From assembly GCA_017427485.1 (NCBI GenBank), contig JAFRSR010000394.1:1-47348 (forward strand): DNA of 47,348 nt, in the 5' to 3' direction. Positions 33,332 to 40,700 of the stretch are shown here, one piece after another. Both the position numbers and the translations under genes were made by a program. Position 1 is the first letter of the stretch. Each line of letters starts with the position of its first letter. Under the pieces are notes generated by a model, which did no database searches, had not been told where the DNA came from, and saw only the letters and a list, made by a program, of their open reading frames with translations. Origin of the DNA: Kiritimatiellia bacterium (GTDB lineage Bacteria > Verrucomicrobiota > Kiritimatiellia > RFP12 > UBA1067).

Positions 33332-34849
33332 TCAGTCTTCCGTCGTGAAGCACGACGCGGGCAGTCCAGCCGCGTTGTAGAGGTTGCCGAAGCCCTGGCA
33401 TCCCCAGTTGTAGCGCACGGCGGTGGGGTTCTTCGCCCCCGCCGCCCACACGCGCACCGTGTCGGGCCCCGTGATCTTCGCGTCCGCCCAGTGCCACGCG
33501 CCCGCGCCGTCGCGGATCGTGAAGCCCTCGAGCTCGCTCGCGGGGGAGGACCGCCGTTCCAGGCGGATCAGGTTGTTTGAATGGACGTTCCACGTGAACG
33601 AGGTGCGGATCGGACCCGCCTTCAGGGGCGAGCCGTCGATCGCGAAGCGGATGTCCGCGCCGTCGGCCCGGAACTCGGCGGCCGCGTAGTCGGGCGACGC
33701 GCAGACCACGTCCTTCCGTCCGTAGACGCGGTTGAGCGCGAGCGCGGCGAGGCGGTCGCCCGCCGGTCCCTTGAAGCGCCCGTGGATCTCGTACTCGCTG
33801 TTGTCGAGGATCACGGCCATCGCGCTGTGCGGGATGATCTTCTGCGCGCGGCGCTGTCCTTCGCGCAGGCCGGCGCGGGACGGATCGGCGTCCGGACGCT
33901 TCTCGGCCGGGCCCCACCCCGCGAGCTGGCAGTAGAGGAACGGAATGTCGGGGCGCTTCATCTCGCGCCGCCACTCCTGCACCATGTAGCTCATCCACTT
34001 CGGGTACACGTGCCGCGCATCGCGGAGACCCGAGTCGCAGCACCCCTGGTACCAGATCACGCCGCGGCAGCTCATCTGCGAGACGGGGAAGAACTGGTTG
34101 TTCCAGCAGCGAATCACGGGCTTTCGCACCTGCTTGCCCTCGCCCTTCGCGATGAGCTCCTCCTGGCGCAGGCGCTCCGCCTTCAGCTCGGGCACGGCGT
34201 CGATCCGCTCGCGCGGCATCCACGCCCAGCAGCGCGTGCCGCTCCACGAGATGTCCACCACGCCGGCCGCGCCGCCGAGGTTGCGCTGGAGCGTGTCGAT
34301 GAACGTGTAGCCCACCGCCGTCACGCTGCCGAGCGTCTCGGGCGAGACCACGCGCCACGTGCCCTTCGCGTCGCCCTTGATCGGCGCGGGCTCCGAACGG
34401 CGCGCGAGCTTGAACATGCGGATCGGACGCCCCGCGCAGGCCGCCGCGCGCGCCTTGTAGTCCATGATCGGGCCGAACCCGCCCTTCATCGTGAACTCCA
34501 TGTTGCTCTGCCCGGCGGCGAGCCACACCTCGCCCACGAGGATGTCGGTGGAGGTCACCGCGCCGGAAGCGCCGCGCGCCGTGAGGTCGAACGGCCCGTC
34601 CCCGAGCTTTGACGTGTCGAGGCGGGCCAGCCACCAGCCGTCGTCCGCCGCACGCGCCGTGGCCGAGACGCCTCCGAGCGCCACCGTCACCGTTTCGCCC
34701 GGCGCGGCCCGTCCCCACACGGCCGTCGCGCGTGAGCGCTGCACGATCGCATGGTCGCCGAACAGGTCGGGCAGTTTCACCTGGGCGGACTGTGAATGTA
34801 CGAACTGCGCCCCAAGAACAAGGGCTGCGACAATGAGTGGCTTTTTCAT
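33332..34849 (-). CDS. Secreted sialate-O-acetylesterase-type esterase
   Basis: 505 residues. Signal peptide MKKPLIVAALVLGAQFVHSQ. Beta-domain with LFGDHAIVQRSRATAVWGRAAPG (in parts: DHAIVQR, VWGRAAPGE), then the SGNH catalytic domain with VGEVWLAAGQSNMEF near 110, whose Ser is the nucleophile, and VIWYQGCCDSG as the Gly/Asn-type block. Members remove O-acetyl groups from sialic acid or from xylan and pectin; with GH28-, GH51- and GH97-type enzymes next door, plant glycan deacetylation is as likely as sialic acid. Length is normal for the family. ATG 34849 has an extended -10 exactly 6 nt upstream and no Shine-Dalgarno, so it is probably leaderless; the promoter overlaps the sigma-factor stop codon. 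Confidence 0.88.
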   Translation of the reverse strand: MKKPLIVAALVLGAQFVHSQSAQVKLPDLFGDHAIVQRSRATAVWGRAAPGETVTVALGGVSATARAADDGWWLARLDTSKLGDGPFDLTARGASGAVTSTDILVGEVWLAAGQSNMEFTMKGGFGPIMDYKARAAACAGRPIRMFKLARRSEPAPIKGDAKGTWRVVSPETLGSVTAVGYTFIDTLQRNLGGAAGVVDISWSGTRCWAWMPRERIDAVPELKAERLRQEELIAKGEGKQVRKPVIRCWNNQFFPVSQMSCRGVIWYQGCCDSGLRDARHVYPKWMSYMVQEWRREMKRPDIPFLYCQLAGWGPAEKRPDADPSRAGLREGQRRAQKIIPHSAMAVILDNSEYEIHGRFKGPAGDRLAALALNRVYGRKDVVCASPDYAAAEFRADGADIRFAIDGSPLKAGPIRTSFTWNVHSNNLIRLERRSSPASELEGFTIRDGAGAWHWADAKITGPDTVRVWAAGAKNPTAVRYNWGCQGFGNLYNAAGLPASCFTTED

Positions 34850-34855
34850 GCCAAT

Positions 34856-34864
34856 AGTATATCA
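34856..34864 (-). promoter_or_regulatory. Extended -10 of the leaderless esterase gene, sharing the sigma-factor stop codon
   Basis: Minus-strand TGA-TATACT, then 6 nt (ATTGGC), then ATG. The TGA is both the stop of the ECF sigma gene and the TG motif of the extended -10. Confidence 0.55.
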
Positions 34865-35497
34865 GATTTTGCCGTACATCTTGAGGACATTGTCGATCAG
34901 CGTCTCGACGCGGCATTTGAACTTGCTCACGGTGTTGGCGGGTATGCCCAGGCGCTTCGCCGCCTCCTTCACGGAAAGCCCTTCGCGCGTGAGCAGGCGC
35001 CACACGTCGCGGCTCTGCTCCGAAATGGCGGATTCCTCCATCACGCGGCGTTCGGCGGCCATACGGCAGGCGACGCGCCACTTCGCGTCCATCCACGCGC
35101 CCGGGTCGTCGTCGATCCCGATCTGTTCGGCCGCGTCCAGCTCGACCTGCCGGTCCCGCCGCCGCGCCGCGGCTTCGCGGTAGCGGTCGATGAGGAGACG
35201 CCGGACGAGCGTCGAGAGGTACGTCCTGAACTTCCCCTTCGCGGAATCGTACGCGCCGGACCGCAGGATGTTGACGAGTTTCACGAACACGTCCTGCACC
35301 GCCTCGTCCGTGTCGGCGTCGGAAATGCCGGGCGAAAGGAGGCGCACGAGATGGTGCACCACGGGTCCGTACATGTCGACGAAACGGGCCCAGGCCGCGT
35401 CATCGACGCCGCTCCGGGCCTCGCGGAGCGTCCGGAGGAGCGTCGCCGACGTCTCCGGATAGCTCCACGCGCTGGATTTCCTCGATTCGTCCGTCAC
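34862..35497 (-). CDS. ECF-type RNA polymerase sigma factor
   Basis: 211 residues, normal for ECF sigma factors. Region 2 is at about 35-105 (WARFVDMYGPVVHHLVRLL, DEAVQDVFVKLV, FRTYLSTLVRRLLIDRYRE). Region 4 is at about 155-205 with a helix-turn-helix (GLSVKEAAKRLGIPANTVSK). A long, Arg- and Asp-rich linker joins them. No anti-sigma factor gene is adjacent. The start overlaps the stop of the STN-domain gene (ATGA), so the two are translated together. Upstream lie a Ser/Thr kinase and an alpha-2-macroglobulin; I infer that envelope or kinase signalling controls it. Its target promoters are unknown. Confidence 0.9.
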   Translation of the reverse strand: MTDESRKSSAWSYPETSATLLRTLREARSGVDDAAWARFVDMYGPVVHHLVRLLSPGISDADTDEAVQDVFVKLVNILRSGAYDSAKGKFRTYLSTLVRRLLIDRYREAAARRRDRQVELDAAEQIGIDDDPGAWMDAKWRVACRMAAERRVMEESAISEQSRDVWRLLTREGLSVKEAAKRLGIPANTVSKFKCRVETLIDNVLKMYGKI

Positions 35498-36636
35498 TTC
35501 AACGACTCAATCACGATTTCCTGTTGTTTGCCGAAACGGTACGCCAACCCTGTCACTTCGCACACGAGATTAAACACATTATAGAGAGAAAGGTTTTTTG
35601 CGGCGAGTTTGGGTACAGGCGTTTTCGCCAGTTTGTCGGCATCTCCTCCCTTCAGGATGAAGCGGATGCCACGTTTGTCCTTGGGCAGGGTCGGATCGTC
35701 ATGCTCGACGCTTTGATCGCGGAAAAACTCGATGGCATCCGCAACTGTCGCCGGGGGTTTGAAAGAAATTGATGGGATCATAATCCTCTTCATCCGCCCG
35801 ACAAGCCCGATTTCGGCATGCGTGCGCGGGACCGGCGGACGGAAGGCGCGGATGTTGTGCGAGCGCCCGTTGCCGGCCACGTCTTCGGCACGGGTGGACT
35901 CGATCACGGCAATTACCTTGCCGGTTCCTTCCTGAAGGAAGAAAGATGTTTCCGTCGATTGGCAAACGAGATTCAAGGCGTCATAGAGCGAAATGTTCTT
36001 GGCAAGCAGCTTCGGCACCGCCCTTCCCGCCAGATTGCCCTTCAGAAGGAACGGAATGCCGCGTTCGCCTTTGGGCTGGGTGGGATCGCCGTGCTCAATG
36101 CTTTGCTGCCGCAGGTAAGTGATGACATCCGGCAAGGTCGTCGGAGGCTTGAAGTCCAAGACCGGGATCACGATTCGCTTCATGTGTTCGGCCAGCTCGA
36201 TTTGCGCAGTCGAACGGCCGACTTCGGCAAAACGCTCCGTCAACGAACGTCTGAAAGTCGCCGCTTTTTTGCCGTTAGTCGTGGCGAGTGCCTTGTCCAT
36301 CACGCGTTTCTCATGTTGGGCGGAGAATCCGTCAACTTCGGACCGCATCTGCTTCAGAACCCTCGCCGCGAATGCCGCGTCTCCGGCGCGCACGGCGGCC
36401 GCGAAGGCGGCCTGGAGGCAGGCGTAATGCCGCGGTTCGTCTTTGAACTTGCCGGCATGGCTGAGCATGAGCGCGGCCAAATCGCCGTCGGAGATGTCGC
36501 CGCTCTGCCAGGCGGCGATCTGCTTCTTGAGCGATGCCTGCACGTCCTTGTTCGCCTGTGCGATTTGCTCGTTTGTCGGCATCGCCACGGCCGTCAGCGC
36601 CGCGAGAACGGCGACCGCAATCAGTTTCAACTTCAT
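35494..36636 (-). CDS. Secreted protein with two STN-like domains
   Basis: 380 residues. Signal peptide MKLKLIAVAVLAALTAVAMP, then a helical region (~20-145). Two repeats follow at about 151-275 and 280-380. Each opens with MKRI[VM]IPxxxFKPP, then [ED]FxRDQS or TYLRQQS, P-x-GI-x-F-LKG, KNLSLYN or KNISLYD, and closes with NLVC-x-x-T. This layout resembles the secretin/TonB short N-terminal (STN) domain as found in many PVC-group proteins. Such domains pass signals or dock partners in the periplasm. It is coupled by a 4-bp overlap to the ECF sigma factor, which suggests a sensing or regulatory role. The domain assignment rests on pattern resemblance only. Confidence 0.7.
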   Translation of the reverse strand: MKLKLIAVAVLAALTAVAMPTNEQIAQANKDVQASLKKQIAAWQSGDISDGDLAALMLSHAGKFKDEPRHYACLQAAFAAAVRAGDAAFAARVLKQMRSEVDGFSAQHEKRVMDKALATTNGKKAATFRRSLTERFAEVGRSTAQIELAEHMKRIVIPVLDFKPPTTLPDVITYLRQQSIEHGDPTQPKGERGIPFLLKGNLAGRAVPKLLAKNISLYDALNLVCQSTETSFFLQEGTGKVIAVIESTRAEDVAGNGRSHNIRAFRPPVPRTHAEIGLVGRMKRIMIPSISFKPPATVADAIEFFRDQSVEHDDPTLPKDKRGIRFILKGGDADKLAKTPVPKLAAKNLSLYNVFNLVCEVTGLAYRFGKQQEIVIESLK

Positions 36637-36719
36637 TTCAATCCTTTCCTTGTTCCTTCGAGTGCGACCATCGCCCTCGTCTGTTGCTATATACGGAATG
36701 TTTCGAGAAAAAGGACAGT
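36637..36719 (-). promoter_or_regulatory. Spacer before the STN-domain gene with a -10-like box
   Basis: 83-bp spacer after the kinase stop. TATATA at 36688-36693 could be a -10, but no -35 is found at normal distance. AAGGAAAGG stands just before the ATG at 36636. Confidence 0.25.
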
Positions 36720-37745
36720 TCAGGGGACAAAGAAAATACTCTCGATCGAACGTTCAGTCGCGCGCCCGCCTTTTTCCGAAGGGGTGTCCTTGTTGCCAGG
36801 AGCCTCACCCTCCTTGACCGAAACAACACCTTCACTAACTGAAACAACACGAACCTTGCCTGAATGCAGAAAATGGCAAGCACAGACCGTTGCCACGGCG
36901 ATCACGGCGGCGGCAAGAACGAACCAGGCCCACAGTCGGTGCGTACGACGGCATGGCGGCAGGGAACGGCGGTGCGGGTCGGCGGCGAGCAAGGCGGGGA
37001 AAATCCTGCGCCACACAGGGTCGAAGGACTTCAGCAGTTCCAAGGCGTTGGTGTCAGGCTCGTACCAGACGCCTGTCAGCAAGCGGAAGAACGTCACGCC
37101 AAGCGCGTAGAGGTCGGCCGCCGCCGTGGCGGCATCGCCGCGCCGGACCTCGGGCGCAAGGTAGTTGGCCGTACCGAAGACGATCCGCGAAAGCGTCGGC
37201 GCGTCCGTTGCCATCGTCGCGTCGATCGACAGCTCCGTGCGGAGGTCCTTGTCGCTCACGCGGGACACGCCGAAGTCCGCAAGGACGGCATGGCCGTCGG
37301 CGGCGACGAGGATGTTCGACGGTTTGACGTCCCTGTGGACGACGCCTGCCGCGTGGATGTAGGCGAGCGCGGCGGCGAGGTCCGCGTACCAGCCCAGGAG
37401 CCTCTCTTCCGTGATCTGGTGTTCCCCGTGGAGCGAGGCGAGCGTGTGCGGCTCGCCGTCCGCCCCCACGACAAGGTCCATCGCGAGATACGGCCGCCCC
37501 GTCGCCTCGTCCACGCCGCAGTCGTGCACCTTCACGAGACGCGGATGGTCGAGCCGCGCGAGGAGACGTCCCTCGGCGAGGAAGCGCGATTTCAGCAACT
37601 CCGCCTGCTGGCCATCGTTCACGAACACCTTCATCGCGCGGCGCACGCCGGGCCGCTCGACCTCGTACACCTCCGCCATGCCGCCCCTTCCCAGGAGCCG
37701 CACCACGTGGTATCCGGCGATCTGCTGTCCGCACAGGTCGTTCAT
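36720..37745 (-). CDS. Membrane Ser/Thr protein kinase
   Basis: 341 residues. A Hanks-type kinase domain fills about 1-270: LLGRGGMAEVYEV (Gly loop), AMKVF (ATP Lys), VVHRDVKPSNIL (catalytic loop), LADFGVSR (Mg loop) and NYLAPEV (APE). The activation segment is long and rich in Thr and Ser (TELSIDATMATDAPTLSR), offering autophosphorylation sites. One transmembrane helix near 281-300 (LWAWFVLAAAVIAVATVCAC) is followed by a short external tail of about 40 residues with a repeated VVSV-x-EG unit; there is no PASTA or other sensor domain. It lies 17 bp after the alpha-2-macroglobulin gene. In-frame starts up to 38501 would overlap that gene and were rejected. Likely phosphorylates a regulator in this cluster, possibly the ECF sigma. 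Confidence 0.88.
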   Translation of the reverse strand: MNDLCGQQIAGYHVVRLLGRGGMAEVYEVERPGVRRAMKVFVNDGQQAELLKSRFLAEGRLLARLDHPRLVKVHDCGVDEATGRPYLAMDLVVGADGEPHTLASLHGEHQITEERLLGWYADLAAALAYIHAAGVVHRDVKPSNILVAADGHAVLADFGVSRVSDKDLRTELSIDATMATDAPTLSRIVFGTANYLAPEVRRGDAATAAADLYALGVTFFRLLTGVWYEPDTNALELLKSFDPVWRRIFPALLAADPHRRSLPPCRRTHRLWAWFVLAAAVIAVATVCACHFLHSGKVRVVSVSEGVVSVKEGEAPGNKDTPSEKGGRATERSIESIFFVP

Positions 37746-37762
37746 GCGGTCACGGACATCTC

Positions 37763-40700
37763 TTACTTTGCCTCGACGCGCTCGGCGGAGGAATGGGCCG
37801 TGAACTCGGGCGCGTACATGCACTGCACCGTCGCGAGGCCGCCCACGAACGTGCCGCGCTGCTGCACGCGGAAGGACGTCTCGAGCACGAACGTGCCCTT
37901 GCCGAGACGGTCGATGTAGTAATGCGTGGCCGTATCGCGCGTGGACTGGTAGTAGCCCACGCCGTCCTGCCAGCGGTAGCGCGAGAGCACGTCCACCGGC
38001 TCCGCGCACGCCGGACGCTCGTCCTGCACGTGCACGTACTCGAAGATGCGGTCGCTCGTGAGGACGATTCGCGCGACGAGCTCGTCGCCGACCTCCAGCG
38101 CCCCCTCGATCGGCGCGAGACGCGTTCCCTGCGTCCCGCGCACCTTGCGGTAGTACTTCTTCACCACATGCAGCTCCTTCGGCTCGTGCGCGCGCACCTT
38201 CAGGACATCCTCGAAGTACGACCAGTGTACGCCGCCCCAGGCGACGCCGCCCTTTGCGTCGTTCGAGAACGTGATCGCGCCCATCTCCGGCTTGATCTCC
38301 TTCACCGGCACCTTGTGCGTGTAGAGCCCCGTGCCCGCCTCGGCGTTCGCCTTCGGCACCTCCTTGCCGCCGAGCGTGACCGTCGCGAGCGTGTCGCCCG
38401 CGAGCAGGTCCGTGCCGCCGCCCAAGAGGATCGCGTAGATGGCGTCCACCGTGGACGCGGTGGAGCTCCAGTTCTGCGTCTGCTTCTGCTTGAGCAGCCA
38501 CGCGCGGCAGGCGTCCACGCTCTCCACGTCGCCCGTCACCTCCATGAACGCCTCGATGATCACGGCCTGCGTGGAGACGGGCGCGGCGAAGAGGCTCGAC
38601 GAGTAGAAGCTCGACCGCTTCCAGTACATGCCCATCTCGTCCGAGACGATCGCGCGCTCCTTCAGCGAGGCGATAATGTCCTTCGCCGCGCCCTTCTTGC
38701 CGAAGCGGTGCAGCACGATGGCGGCATACGCCTGCGTCTCAAGCCCGAAGTCGAGCCACTCGTCGGCGATGTGCTTGAGAAGAAGCTTTTTCGTTTCCGG
38801 ATCGGCTTCGGACACGCCCGTGAACGAATGCAGGTACAGCCACTGCACGTCCCATCCGCAGGCGTGGAACTTCATCTTCAGCTTCTTCGCCTCCTTCACG
38901 CGCCGCGCGATGTCCGCGACCACTTCCCTGTCGAGCGCGATGCACGCGGATTTGAAGAAATCGGGATACGCCACGCCGGCGAGGTGGTTGAGGCGCGCGA
39001 AGCCGGCGAGGATGTAGAGCGTGATGCCGTCCGACGAACGTCCGCCCGGGAACCACGGCCATCGGCCGTCGCCGTTGCGGTCCTTCGCGAGCTTCTCGAT
39101 GCAGCGCGCCTGCTCCGACGCAAGACGCTCCGTTTCGAACAGCTGGCCCACGCGGCGGCGTGAAGCCGTCTCGCTCGCGGCCTCGCGCACCCACGGCGTG
39201 GAGTCGAGGGCGATGGCCTTGAGGTCCTCGTTCTGCTCCAGCGGACTCTTCAGCGTGTCGCCGCCCGCCGCCTTCCACGTCTCGAAGGTCGCGCGGATGC
39301 GCGGGTCGGAATTCGCGATGTGCGCGCCGAGCGCGTTCGCGTAGAAGCGGCTGAACGTCTGTTCGCAGCACTCGTGCGGGAACTCCATCAGGTAGGGGAG
39401 CGCCAGGACCGCGTACCAGGCCGGACGCGACACCGCGCGCACCGTGAGGTCCACGTTGCGGATCGTATCCGACTTCGCGCTCGCAAGCAGGTTGGTGAGC
39501 GCGAACGTGCGCGTGCCCGCGCCGCGCACCTGCAGCTGCACGGCCTCGCGCACGAAGATGCTGCGGGAGAGGACCGGCAGCCAGCCCTCCTCGCCGTCGG
39601 CGAACGTGTCGCCCTTCGCGCGCGCCGTGTACTTGAGGAATCCCTGTCCGTCCGGGATCTTCACCCGGAACGAGAAGCTCTTGGACTCGTGCCCCTTCAG
39701 CTCGAAGGGCTGGCTGCCGCCGCCGACCGGGGCGGGCACGAGCGTCTCCGCGTCCTCGAACGCGAGCGACACCGTGCCCTTCTGCGGTTCGTCCTCCGTG
39801 TTCGTGACCTTCACGGCGAAGAGGAAGTCGTCGCCCTCGCGCACGAAGCGCGGCGCGTTCGGCTCCGCCATGAGCGATTTCGTCGTCACGATCGTGTCGT
39901 CGCGCAGGATGCCGCTGCGGAGTCCCTTGTCGTGCGCGAACGCGACGAACTTCCAGCCCGTCAGCGCATCGGGCACGGTGAACGTGAAGTTCACGCGGCC
40001 GTCCGCGTCGGACTCCAGCGTCGGCAGGAAGAACGCCGTCTCCTGCAGGTTCTTCCGCGCGGGGACGTCCGTCTCCGGCTTGGCGGGGGCCTCTTCGCCG
40101 CCGGCCGTGGCCCTCGCCGCCGGTACAGCAGCCGCGCGGGGTGCCGCCATCTTCTGCAGATCTCGCCCGCCGGCCGCTGCGTCATCCTCCGGTGCCGCGC
40201 AGGCCACGTCCGCCATCACGCCGAAACCTCGACTGCGGTAGGAGTTCATCCTGATCGCGCGCGTCTGGCTCTTCCACGTCCGCCATGACGCGCTCGGCGA
40301 GTATCCCCCGCCGGGGAAGTGTCCGTCCAGGTGGTAGAGGCTCTGGTAGTCGTTCTGGAGATGCGGCGTGCTCGGCCAGCGCGTCCGGGGCGTGAAATAA
40401 CGGCCGAACGACAGAAGCGGGTTGTGCCAGACGAACGCGTCAAGCGACTTGTCGTACATGAGCGCCACCATCTCGGACGGCGCGCTCACGGTGAACGACC
40501 ACTTCTCCTCCGTGCCCGGCACGAGCTTGCTTGTGAAATGTTCGCTCTTGATTTTGATGTCCATGTTGTCCCACGGCACCGAAATGCGTGCGCTCTGGTG
40601 GTAGAGGCGGTTCTCGCGCAGGAACTCGGTCTCGACGTAGATGTCGCCGCGGTTCGCATCACCTACGGGGAACTCGAGATAATGGACCGGCTTCGACGGA

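Noticed and set aside
36637-36719. ECF-autoregulated promoter before the STN-domain gene
   Set aside because: GAAC and CGTA words are present but about 22 nt apart, too far for a usual ECF promoter.
36720-38501. N-terminal extension of the kinase
   Set aside because: The added part is a shifted frame of the alpha-2-macroglobulin gene; the kinase domain starts right after the ATG at 37745.
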